Shown: positions 9,276 through 17,581 of the stretch, in pieces
How positions within the stretch are numbered: position 1 is the stretch's first letter
Layout of the letters: the number at the start of each line of letters is the position of its first letter
Assembly (NCBI RefSeq): GCF_001889305.1
Contig: NZ_CP013074.1
Span: 434,001-498,000, forward strand
Length of the DNA stretch: 64,000 nucleotides
Direction of reading: 5' to 3'
Source of the DNA: Dehalococcoides mccartyi
GTDB taxonomy: Bacteria > Chloroflexota > Dehalococcoidia > Dehalococcoidales > Dehalococcoidaceae
Notes under the pieces: generated by a model
Databases searched by the model: none
What the model saw: only the letters and a program-made list of their open reading frames with translations
What the model was told of the DNA's origin: nothing
Program-made: the position numbers and the translations under genes

Positions 9276-9304
9276 ATTGTATTATATCTTTGGGACTATA
9301 GCAA
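9276..9304 (-). promoter_or_regulatory. Sigma70-type promoter of the two-component operon
   Basis: On the minus strand TTGCTA (9299-9304) is separated by exactly 17 bp from TACAAT (9276-9281). It sits about 40 bp upstream of the response-regulator start codon, leaving a short 5' UTR with CGGAGG. Confidence 0.55.
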
Positions 9305-9338
9305 TACATCATTTGATGAAATGCCCGAAATGGCCGGC

Positions 9339-10022
9339 TTAGCCCGATTTTTGCTGAAGCCGCCGGGCATATTTTTTAAGATAATTGAGGGACTTATTGG
9401 TGTCGGAAGCGACTCTGGCTTTTTCGCTGTGAAGCAGACGGTATTTAAATAACCAGTAGGTGAACTCTTTGAGCTGATGGATTTTTATGGTACTGGTTTT
9501 GGAATAACGTTTTTCGCGGCGGAACTGGTCCAGCATTTCGTCATGGGTGCGTTCATACAACTGGACAAAGGCCTCGTCTATAACTGTACCTTCCCTGCGT
9601 ACCCCCAGTGAGCGGTGTTCTTTGCGGACTTCACTCTGGGTAACTACCAACAGCGCTTCTTCTACCGTGATACCGTAAAAATAGTTCAGGTACTGGCGGT
9701 AACGCACTTCCCCCAGAAATGCCATAAGTTCGTCAGACGTGAGTTCCTGAGGTGCAATCCCCTTGAAAAGAAGGTTATCCCTTTCCTGAGCAGGTATCAG
9801 GTCTTCCAGTTCGCGGCTGAAGCGTTCAAACAGAAGTATCAGGTCAAGTGCTTCACCGCCAATCAGGTATTGGTAGTGCCGCCCGGCATATTCTTCACTT
9901 TCCAGCGGCCAGGAGGCGGCTGCTTCCAGCATAGCCGGATACCATGTCTGCCCTTTTTCTATGGCTGCCCTGAGGCGGGCAATAACCAGTTCCGGGGTTT
10001 GTCCGTTTAATATTTCAGTCAA
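9339..10022 (-). CDS. Conserved-looking hypothetical protein, mostly helical
   Basis: A 227-residue soluble protein that I do not recognise. It is rich in Glu, Arg, Tyr and Leu and looks all-helical, without signal peptide or membrane segment. The C terminus is basic (KSLNYLKKYARRLQQKSG). It begins 24 bp downstream of the secA stop on the same strand, so it is probably the last gene of a glyA-prs-secA operon, but nothing in the sequence ties it to secretion. Confidence 0.7.
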   Translation of the reverse strand: MTEILNGQTPELVIARLRAAIEKGQTWYPAMLEAAASWPLESEEYAGRHYQYLIGGEALDLILLFERFSRELEDLIPAQERDNLLFKGIAPQELTSDELMAFLGEVRYRQYLNYFYGITVEEALLVVTQSEVRKEHRSLGVRREGTVIDEAFVQLYERTHDEMLDQFRREKRYSKTSTIKIHQLKEFTYWLFKYRLLHSEKARVASDTNKSLNYLKKYARRLQQKSG

Positions 10023-10046
10023 CTGATTTATCCGTTTGCCAAGTGT

Positions 10047-12905
10047 TTATTTACCGCAGCATTTTTTGTATTTTTTGCCGCTGCCGCAGGGACAGGGGTC
10101 ATTCCGGCCTACTTCTTTAGCAGCAGGTGCGGCCGGTTGGGTAGCGGCTTTGGCGGAAACACCGGGTATAGCGGCGGCGGGTGCGGCCGGCAGGGGTTTT
10201 TGCTGCTGCACCGGGCGGGAGGCAGCCTTGGCGGTGGCAGATTCGGTTTGGTGCTGAATCTGGATTCCAACCCGGTAAATATTGTGAACGACATCATGTT
10301 TGATAGTTTCCAGCAATTCCTGAAAACGTACATGCCCTTCGTTCTTATAAGCTATCAGCGGGTCACGCTGGGCAAAAGCCTGAAGCCCTATTTCCCGTCT
10401 TAAGTTTTCCATAATAGTTAGGTGTTCCACCCACAGGGAATCAAGGGTGTGGAGCATAATAATCCGTTCAAGCAGCCTCATTGAGCCTGCCCCGGTTTCA
10501 TCTTCCTTTTTCTGATAGAGCTCTTCGGCGGTACGGGTGAGGAGTTCGGTTATTTCCTCCCTGGAAAGTTTTGCCAGTGCCTCTGCATTTATTTCGGTGG
10601 GCAGGGCAAAAATACCGCCTATATGGGTGACTAACCCTTCCAGATTCCATTCGGAAGAGTCATATCCCTGGGTATGTTCGGTAGTCTGGGTCATTATCTC
10701 TTCCCGAATCATATCCAGTATGTTTGATTTCAGGTCTGCCCCCAGGAGTATCTTGCGGCGTTCCGCATAGATAACCTCGCGGTGCTTGTTAACTACATCA
10801 TCATATTCCACCAGGTGTTTGCGCACGTCAAAATGGTAACCCTCCACCCGTTTCTGGGCGTTTTCCAGAGTACGGCTGACCAGCCCGTTTTCTATGGGGG
10901 TGTTTTCGTCCATGCCGGCCCATTCCATAATGCCCTGTATGCGTTCACTCCCGAAACGGCGCATGATATCATCATCCAGTGCTACGTAGAAACGGGAAGA
11001 ACCGGGGTCTCCCTGGCGGCCTGAGCGTCCTCTAAGCTGGTTATCAATCCGTCTGGATTCGTGGCGTTCTGTACCTATTACGTGTAAGCCGCCGGCTTCC
11101 AGCACCTGCTGGTGATGGGCCTGCCACTGGCTATAGGCTTTGTCATCATCTTTAGGCGGTTCTTTGCCGCCCAGCAGTATATCCACACCGCGTCCGGCCA
11201 TGTTTGTAGCTACGGTTACCGCACTGGGTTTGCCTGCCTCGGCTACCACCTGAGCCTCTTTTTCATGCTGTTTGGCATTAAGTACCTTGTGTTCAATACC
11301 CTGCCTTTTTAGCATATTTGAAAGCATTTCAGAGTTTTCAATGGAAACTGTACCTACCAGCACCGGGCGTCCCAGGTTCCGCATTTCGTTTATTTCATTG
11401 ACCACTGCTTTGAATTTGGCGGACTGGTCTTTATATATCTGGTCACCGTAATCTTCGCGGATGGCGGGTTTGTTGGTGGGGATAATAACTACTTCCAGTT
11501 TATAAATCTTGGAAAATTCCTCTGCTTCGGTAGCCGCCGTACCTGTCATGCCGCAGAGTTTACGGTACATGCGGAACAGATTCTGGATGGTCACGGTGGC
11601 ATAGGTCTTGCTTTCCTGCTGGATTTTTACGTGTTCTTTGGCTTCAATAGCCTGGTGCAAGCCCTCGGAGTAACGTCTTCCCAGCATCATGCGGCCGGTG
11701 AATTCATCAATTATGATAACTTCGTTTTCCTTGACTACATACTGGTGGTCTTTCTTATAAAACTCCTTGGCGGAGAGGGCATTCCGTAGATGGCGGATAA
11801 GGGGGGCATTCTGGGGGTCATACAGGCTGCTGCCCTTCATAACTCCTTCGCGTGAAAGCAGTTTTTCCACATTTGCCCAGCCGTCTTCGGTCAGTTCGGC
11901 ATTGCGGTCTTTTTCGTTTATCTCGTAGTCTTTCCCTGCCGCCAAACGGGGAGCCAGCCGGGCAAAGACTTCGTACAGTTTACCTGCCTCGGCATCCGGG
12001 GCGGAGATAATAAGAGGTGTGCGGGCTTCGTCTATAAGCAGGTTGTCAATTTCGTCTACTATGGCATAGTTCATTTCCCGCTGGACGCACTGGGCAAGGT
12101 CCGGCCGCAGATTATCCCGCAAATAATCAAAGCCGAATTCGGTAGAAGTGCCATAGGTAATATCTGCTTTATAGGCTTCCTGCCGTGAGACAGGGCGGAA
12201 ATGCGCCCATGGGTCATTGGGTGTTTCAGAGGTATAAGCCGGGTCAAACAGCCGCGAAGGCAGTTCTTCGGTGGGTGTTTGCATGGGGTAAATACTGGAA
12301 ACGCTGACCCCCAGCGCATGGTAGACCGGCCCCATCCAGTAAGCGTCACGTCTGGCCAGATAGTCATTTACGGTTACCAGATGAACACCTTTTCCCAGCA
12401 GGGAATTAAGGTAAAGGGGCAGAGTGGCTACCAGGGTCTTACCTTCACCGGTGCGCATCTCGGCTATCTTGCCGTGGTGAAGCACCATACCGCCGATAAG
12501 CTGAACGTCATAGTGCCTGAGGCCTATATTGCGGCGGGAGGCTTCCCTGACAGCAGCAAAGGCTTCGGGCAGAATTGCGTTAAGAGCGGCATTTTCTTTA
12601 ACGGAAAGGTCTTTGTTTAAAGACTCAAGCTTAGCCTTGAGGCGGCTTTGTTTGCTGTTGTCAGCCGTTTTCTGGGCTTCAACAAGTTCGGCAGCAGTGT
12701 TGGCAATATCTTTCCGGATGCCTGCAGCGGTGGTTTCAAAGGTATCCTTCAGGCGTTCCTTAAATTCGTCAGTCTTGGCCTTTAGGGCTTCGTCACTGAG
12801 GGCGGTGAAAGAACTTTCAAGCTGGTTTATTTTGTCTACCAGCGGTTCAAGTGCCCGGATCTCCTTCTCGTTTGAGTCTCCGAAGCCGGAAAAGAATTTA
12901 AACAT
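10047..12905 (-). CDS. secA: Preprotein translocase ATPase SecA
   Basis: A 952-residue motor that drives unfolded preproteins through SecYEG. Visible are Walker A MRTGEGKTLVATLP, a DEAD-like box VDEIDNLLIDEARTPLIIS (DEID where DEVD is common), GTSTEFGFDYLRDN, the second ATPase motif GRSGRQGDPGSSRF, and a C-terminal zinc/SecB-type motif RNDPCPCGSGKKYKKCC. Two stretches look longer than in textbook SecA: a charged coiled coil at about 45-105, and a Pro-rich stretch around 208-240. GGAG seven bases before the start overlaps the prs stop, implying coupling. Confidence 0.97.
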   Translation of the reverse strand: MFKFFSGFGDSNEKEIRALEPLVDKINQLESSFTALSDEALKAKTDEFKERLKDTFETTAAGIRKDIANTAAELVEAQKTADNSKQSRLKAKLESLNKDLSVKENAALNAILPEAFAAVREASRRNIGLRHYDVQLIGGMVLHHGKIAEMRTGEGKTLVATLPLYLNSLLGKGVHLVTVNDYLARRDAYWMGPVYHALGVSVSSIYPMQTPTEELPSRLFDPAYTSETPNDPWAHFRPVSRQEAYKADITYGTSTEFGFDYLRDNLRPDLAQCVQREMNYAIVDEIDNLLIDEARTPLIISAPDAEAGKLYEVFARLAPRLAAGKDYEINEKDRNAELTEDGWANVEKLLSREGVMKGSSLYDPQNAPLIRHLRNALSAKEFYKKDHQYVVKENEVIIIDEFTGRMMLGRRYSEGLHQAIEAKEHVKIQQESKTYATVTIQNLFRMYRKLCGMTGTAATEAEEFSKIYKLEVVIIPTNKPAIREDYGDQIYKDQSAKFKAVVNEINEMRNLGRPVLVGTVSIENSEMLSNMLKRQGIEHKVLNAKQHEKEAQVVAEAGKPSAVTVATNMAGRGVDILLGGKEPPKDDDKAYSQWQAHHQQVLEAGGLHVIGTERHESRRIDNQLRGRSGRQGDPGSSRFYVALDDDIMRRFGSERIQGIMEWAGMDENTPIENGLVSRTLENAQKRVEGYHFDVRKHLVEYDDVVNKHREVIYAERRKILLGADLKSNILDMIREEIMTQTTEHTQGYDSSEWNLEGLVTHIGGIFALPTEINAEALAKLSREEITELLTRTAEELYQKKEDETGAGSMRLLERIIMLHTLDSLWVEHLTIMENLRREIGLQAFAQRDPLIAYKNEGHVRFQELLETIKHDVVHNIYRVGIQIQHQTESATAKAASRPVQQQKPLPAAPAAAIPGVSAKAATQPAAPAAKEVGRNDPCPCGSGKKYKKCCGK

Positions 12906-12908
12906 GGT

Positions 12909-13883
12909 TTACTCCATTTGCATCTGATCGTACATCTCGCCGATGGAATTACCGGTATGTATCCGGTAAATAGCCTCACCGATGAGAGGTGCGATGGAAA
13001 GAACAGTTATTTTATCTATTTTCTTGGGGGGAGTAAGAGGTATTGAGTCAGTTACCACCAGTTCCTTTATGGGGGAGGCCGCAATGCGCTGGATAGCCGG
13101 ACCGGAAAGCACCGGGTGAGTGGCGCAGGAATATACTTCTTTCACCCCTTTGCTTATAAGTATATTTACGTTGCCTACCAGTGAACCGGCGGTATCTATT
13201 TCATCATCAAAAGTCAGGGCGTTTTTGCCCTCTACATCGCCGATGATATTTATAGTGCGGGTTATATCGTTATTGCCCATCCGCCGTTTTTCTATAATGG
13301 CCAAAGGGGCATCCAGTTTGGCGGCAAAATCACGGGCTTTTTTGGAAATGCCCACGTCGGTGGCTACTACTACCAAGTCTTCTATTTTCTTCTTCTTGAA
13401 ATAGTTCGCCAGCAGGTTTTCAGCAGTCAGTTCGTCTACCGGCATATCAAAAAAGCCCTGTATCTGGGGGGCATGCAGGTCTACGGTGAGTATACGGCTG
13501 GCACCGGCGGTGGTTAAAAGGTCAGCAATAAGGCGGGCGGTAATGGGCACCCGCGGCTGGTCTTTTTTGTCAGTGCGGCCGTAGCCGTAATAAGGCAAAA
13601 CCGCCGTAATTCTCTCTGATGAAGCCCGTTTAAGGGCATCCATCATAATAAGCAGTTCCATTATGCTCTGGTTGACGGGTGAGCAGGTGGGCTGGATAAC
13701 GTAGACATCTTTCTGGCGGACACTTTCCTGTATTCTGACGAATATGTTTTCGTTTGAAAACTGGAAAACTTCGCATTTGCCCATCTGAACCTTCAGGTAG
13801 TCTGCTACCGCTTTGGCCAGATCAGGATTTGCGTTGCCGGTGAAGATTTTCAGTTCTTCTGTCAAATTGCCGTTAACCAACAC
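12909..13883 (-). CDS. prs: Ribose-phosphate pyrophosphokinase (PRPP synthetase)
   Basis: A 324-residue enzyme making PRPP from ribose 5-phosphate and ATP for nucleotide, His and Trp synthesis. Motifs seen: YGYGRTDKKDQPRVPITARL, VDLHAPQIQGFFDMPVDEL, the flexible catalytic loop region with KKKK, and the PRPP-binding DDEIDTAGSLVGN. Length is normal. It lies 15 bp after glyA and 3 bp before secA on the same strand. Confidence 0.95.
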   Translation of the reverse strand: MLVNGNLTEELKIFTGNANPDLAKAVADYLKVQMGKCEVFQFSNENIFVRIQESVRQKDVYVIQPTCSPVNQSIMELLIMMDALKRASSERITAVLPYYGYGRTDKKDQPRVPITARLIADLLTTAGASRILTVDLHAPQIQGFFDMPVDELTAENLLANYFKKKKIEDLVVVATDVGISKKARDFAAKLDAPLAIIEKRRMGNNDITRTINIIGDVEGKNALTFDDEIDTAGSLVGNVNILISKGVKEVYSCATHPVLSGPAIQRIAASPIKELVVTDSIPLTPPKKIDKITVLSIAPLIGEAIYRIHTGNSIGEMYDQMQME

Positions 13884-13898
13884 GTCCGTTCCCCCTTT

Positions 13899-15146
13899 TT
13901 ATGCGTCTATACCGGGTACAGGGAATTTGCGGCAAAGGTGAACTACCTCAGCCAGCACCTGTTTTTCTACATCTTCATTGCCTATGTTTTTAAGTACCTT
14001 GCCAATCCAGCTTACAGTCTGGCGGATTTCAGCTGGCCCAAACCCGCGGCTGGTTGCCGCCGGGCAACCCAGACGTATGCCTGCAGGTATGTTGGCAGTT
14101 TGATTTTCGGCAAAAGGTACGGTATTACGGTTTATTACAATACCGGCTCTGCGCAGTGCCAGCTGAGCATCGTAACCGTTTACCCCTATGGGGCTAAGGT
14201 CTACCAGCACCAGGTGGTTGTCAGTTCCGCCTGAGACCAGGCGTAAGCCCAGCTTGCGTAGTTCCTCAGCCATTACCTGGGTATTTTCAAGAGTCTTTTT
14301 CTGGTAAGTAACAAAACCGGGCTGCATAGCTTCCTGAAAAGCTACTGCTTTGGCGGCAACTACCTGCATAAGGGGGCCGCCCTGCATGACAGGGAATACA
14401 GCCTGGTCAATGGCTTTGGCGTATTGTTCTTTGCATAGGATAAAGCCGCCCCGCGGGCCGCGCAGGGTTTTATGGCTGGTAGAGGTAACTACATCGGCGT
14501 ATGGCACAGGTGAGGGATGAAGCCCGGCGGCTACCAGACCGGCAATATGGGCTATATCCACCATCAGCTTGGCGTCCACTTTGTCACAGATAGCCCTGAA
14601 ACGTTCAAAATCCAGTATGCGGGGATAGGCTGAGGCACCGGTCACAATCATGCGGGGACGATGCTCCATAGCCAGTTTTTCCAGATTATCGTAATCAATC
14701 CGTTCGGTTTCGGCATTCAACCCGTACTCAATTACATGGTAAAGTTTGCCGGTGAAGTTAACCTTTGAACCATGGGTCAGATGTCCGCCATGGGAAAGGG
14801 TGAGACCCATTATGGTATCACCGGGTTTTACCATGGCGAAATAGGCAGCCATGTTAGCCTGAGCCCCGGAATGGGGCTGGACGTTGGCATGTTCGGCATG
14901 GAACAGGGTCTTGGCCCTGTCTATAGCCAGCTCTTCTACGGCATCTGCATATTCACATCCGGCGTAGTATCTTTTACCGGGATAACCTTCGGCGTATTTA
15001 TTGGTGAAAACTGAACCCTGAGCTTCTAAAACAGCTTTGCTGGTATAGTTTTCCGAAGCAATGAGGTCAATTGTTTCTTTCAGGCGGGTGGTTTCCTGCA
15101 TTATGGCATTATAAACTGCCGGGTCCGAGGTCTTTAAAAAGCTCAT
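13899..15146 (-). CDS. glyA: Serine hydroxymethyltransferase
   Basis: A 415-residue PLP enzyme that converts serine and tetrahydrofolate to glycine and methylene-THF. The PLP lysine lies in [16 protein letters not shown] (about 225-240); [14 protein letters not shown] and the N-terminal IASENYTS are typical. The start has AAAGGAGAG about eight bases upstream. Upstream on the minus strand a TATAAT at 15202-15207 is a likely -10 box, without a good -35. It heads the glyA-prs-secA-hypothetical operon. Confidence 0.96.
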   Translation of the reverse strand: MSFLKTSDPAVYNAIMQETTRLKETIDLIASENYTSKAVLEAQGSVFTNKYAEGYPGKRYYAGCEYADAVEELAIDRAKTLFHAEHANVQPHSGAQANMAAYFAMVKPGDTIMGLTLSHGGHLTHGSKVNFTGKLYHVIEYGLNAETERIDYDNLEKLAMEHRPRMIVTGASAYPRILDFERFRAICDKVDAKLMVDIAHIAGLVAAGLHPSPVPYADVVTSTSHKTLRGPRGGFILCKEQYAKAIDQAVFPVMQGGPLMQVVAAKAVAFQEAMQPGFVTYQKKTLENTQVMAEELRKLGLRLVSGGTDNHLVLVDLSPIGVNGYDAQLALRRAGIVINRNTVPFAENQTANIPAGIRLGCPAATSRGFGPAEIRQTVSWIGKVLKNIGNEDVEKQVLAEVVHLCRKFPVPGIDA

Positions 15147-15212
15147 GGCTCTCCTTTCAGGTGTAAAAAAACAATCAGCGTAAGTCTACAACGCAAGGGA
15201 TATTATATCAAA

Positions 15213-15241
15213 TTGACTTGACATATTGACAGTGTTATCAT
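15213..15241 (+). promoter_or_regulatory. Putative promoter for the glycosylase-rnj-ftsK operon
   Basis: TTGACT (15213-15218), 17 bp, TATCAT (15236-15241). Two more TTGACA hexamers overlap or follow at 15218 and 15226, but neither has a -10 at good distance. It lies in the divergent glyA intergenic region, 39 bp upstream of the glycosylase start codon. Confidence 0.5.
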
Positions 15242-15279
15242 AACCCTATTAGGCAGCTAGATGTCAGATAAATAATATA

Positions 15280-15900
15280 ATGCACGATAAAGAAGAATTA
15301 CTCAAGGGCGTATATTCGGAAATAACCCGCTGTGTACGTTGTAACCTTCATACCACCCGCACCCGTTCTGTCCCCGGCGAAGGGAATGCCGATGCCAAGA
15401 TTATGTTTATTGGCGAAGCCCCCGGCTTTAACGAAGACCAGCAGGGGCGTCCTTTTGTAGGTGCAGCCGGCAAATTCCTTACGGAGCTTATTCACTCTAT
15501 AGGTCTTACACGGGAAGATGTGTATATTACCAATGTAGTTAAAGACCGTCCGCCGGGCAATCGTGACCCCTTGCCGGACGAGATTTCTGCCTGTCGCAAT
15601 TTTCTGGACCGCCAGATAGAAATAATAAAACCAAAAATAATAGTCACTCTGGGCAGGTATTCTATGGCCAGGTATTTCACCGGTATTACCATAAGTAAGA
15701 TTCATGGTCAGCCGATGAGACGGGACGGGATAATTTATTATCCTATGTACCACCCGGCCGCAGCCCTGCATCAGGGGGGCTTACGTAAGGAGATTGAGCA
15801 GGATATGCTCCGGATACCGGGGTTAGTTGCAGAGCTGGAACATGCTGAGGCACTTTCAGTTCCCAAAGAGCCTCCTGCCCGGCAGTTAGACCTGTTCTAA
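15280..15900 (+). CDS. Uracil-DNA glycosylase, family 4-like, with a Cys-to-Asp change at a cluster ligand
   Basis: A 206-residue DNA repair enzyme that removes uracil. Motif A is GEAPGFNEDQQGRPFVGAAG and motif B is MYHPAAAL. Family-4 enzymes hold a [4Fe-4S] cluster with four Cys. Here Cys18, Cys21 and Cys105 are present with the usual spacing, but the third position, normally in KCRPPGNRDP, is Asp89 (GAC). The start has little Shine-Dalgarno. It is followed 6 bp later by RNase J on the same strand. Confidence 0.88.
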   Translation: MHDKEELLKGVYSEITRCVRCNLHTTRTRSVPGEGNADAKIMFIGEAPGFNEDQQGRPFVGAAGKFLTELIHSIGLTREDVYITNVVKDRPPGNRDPLPDEISACRNFLDRQIEIIKPKIIVTLGRYSMARYFTGITISKIHGQPMRRDGIIYYPMYHPAAALHQGGLRKEIEQDMLRIPGLVAELEHAEALSVPKEPPARQLDLF

Positions 15901-15906
15901 CGAAGT

Positions 15907-17562
15907 ATGGCAAAACCTAAACTGAAGATTGTACCTCTGGGTGGCCTGGGTGAGATAGGCAAGAATATGATGTCTGTAGAATATGGGGAGGATATTATCC
16001 TCATAGACTGCGGGCTGATGTTCCCGGAAGAAGAAATGCTGGGTATAGATTTGGTTATACCTGACATTTCATACGTGCTGGAAAACCGCGAAAAAGTGCG
16101 GGGCATTGTAATCACCCATGGTCATGAAGATCATATAGGGGCATTACCTTATATACTTCCCCAGATAAACGTACCTATTTATTGTACCAAACTTACCCAG
16201 GGGCTTATTTCGGTAAAGCTGAAAGAGGCCAAGCTGCTGCACCAGACTAAGATAAATGTTATCCCGTCTGACGGCACTTTCAAGCTGGGTAAACTCAAAG
16301 TGGATTTTTACCCGGTCTGCCACAGCCTGCCGGATTCGGTGGGGCTGGTTATTCAGACGCCTATCGGGGCGGTAGTCCACAGCGGGGATTTCAAACTGGA
16401 CTATACGCCGGTAGACGGCAAACCCACCAATCTGTCACGTCTGGCTATGCTGGGCTCGCGTGGAGTACTGCTTTTAATGTCAGACTCCACCCATGTGGAG
16501 CTGCCGGGTTATACCCCTTCGGAAACTGTGGTGGGCGAAAATATTGACCGCATTATCGGGGCGGCTACGGGGCGGGTACTGGTAACCACTTTTGCTTCGC
16601 TTATTTCCCGCCAGCAGCAGGTTATTGATGCCGCTGCCAAATACGGGCGGAAGCTCTTTTTTGCCGGCCGCAGTATGACTGAGATTCATAAAATGGCGGC
16701 TGATTTGGGTTACCTTAAAGTGCCCGAAGGTCTGGTCTGCAATATAGACCAGCTTCAGCGTGTGCCTCCGGAAAAAGTGGTCTTGATGACCACCGGTTCT
16801 CAGGGTGAGCCTACTTCCGCTCTGGTGCGGATAGCCAACCGTGATTTCCGCCATGTCCATATAATGAAAGGTGACACCGTAATTATTTCGGCTTCGCCCA
16901 TACCCGGCAACGAGTCACTGGTGAGCCGTACTATAGACAGTTTGTTCCGCCAGGGGGCTAAGGTATTTTATGACCGCATAGCCAAAGTGCATGTACACGG
17001 GCATGCCAGCCAGGAAGAACTGAAGCTGGTGCTTAATCTGGTCAAGCCCAAGTATTTTGTGCCTGTACACGGCGAATACCGCCACTTAACCATGCATGCG
17101 GAGCTTGCCCGGACTATGGGTGTTGCCCCGGAAAATACTTTTATTATGGAAGACGGGGATATACTGGAGCTTAATACCAAATCCGGCCGTATTACCGGCA
17201 AAGTTCCCTCCGGCAATGTTTATGTAGACGGCCTTAGCGTGGGTGATGTGGGTGGGGTGGTACTCCGCAACCGCCGTATGCTTTCGCAGGATGGTATTGT
17301 GGTGGCGATTGTAGCTATCAACAAGCAAACCGGTATGTTGGTAGGCAGGCCGGATATTGTTTCCAGAGGTTTTGTTGACCCTGATGAATCTAAAGCCATG
17401 CTGGATGCCAGCCGTGACCTTATAATCAAGCTGCTTGACCATGACGGTAAAGACATTCCCGAAGGGGCTATGTATAATGACGTCAAAGAAACGCTGAATA
17501 AGTTTTACTACGAGCAGACTAAACGGCGTCCTATGGTTATTCCGGTTATGGTAAAAGTGTAG
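15907..17562 (+). CDS. rnj: Ribonuclease J
   Basis: A 551-residue metallo-beta-lactamase/beta-CASP RNase for mRNA decay and RNA maturation, with endo- and 5'-3' exonuclease activity in characterised homologues. The metal site HGHEDHIGALP is at about 71-81, followed by HSGDFKLDYTPVDG, the beta-CASP region (AGRSMTEI), HVHGHAS and PVHGEYRHL. A C-terminal domain is present. It lies between the glycosylase gene (6 bp) and ftsK (19 bp) in one operon. Confidence 0.95.
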   Translation: MAKPKLKIVPLGGLGEIGKNMMSVEYGEDIILIDCGLMFPEEEMLGIDLVIPDISYVLENREKVRGIVITHGHEDHIGALPYILPQINVPIYCTKLTQGLISVKLKEAKLLHQTKINVIPSDGTFKLGKLKVDFYPVCHSLPDSVGLVIQTPIGAVVHSGDFKLDYTPVDGKPTNLSRLAMLGSRGVLLLMSDSTHVELPGYTPSETVVGENIDRIIGAATGRVLVTTFASLISRQQQVIDAAAKYGRKLFFAGRSMTEIHKMAADLGYLKVPEGLVCNIDQLQRVPPEKVVLMTTGSQGEPTSALVRIANRDFRHVHIMKGDTVIISASPIPGNESLVSRTIDSLFRQGAKVFYDRIAKVHVHGHASQEELKLVLNLVKPKYFVPVHGEYRHLTMHAELARTMGVAPENTFIMEDGDILELNTKSGRITGKVPSGNVYVDGLSVGDVGGVVLRNRRMLSQDGIVVAIVAINKQTGMLVGRPDIVSRGFVDPDESKAMLDASRDLIIKLLDHDGKDIPEGAMYNDVKETLNKFYYEQTKRRPMVIPVMVKV

Positions 17563-17581
17563 GTTTGTAAATGAGGTTGAT

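Noticed and set aside
15147-15200. Hairpin plus T-run upstream of glyA on the minus strand (GCGT/ACGC then seven T)
   Set aside because: The stem is only four pairs and the T-run is ten bases away, too weak for a terminator or riboswitch.
15218-15231. Two TTGACA hexamers as extra -35 boxes upstream of the glycosylase
   Set aside because: No -10 box lies at 16-18 bp from either; only TTGACT at 15213 fits TATCAT.
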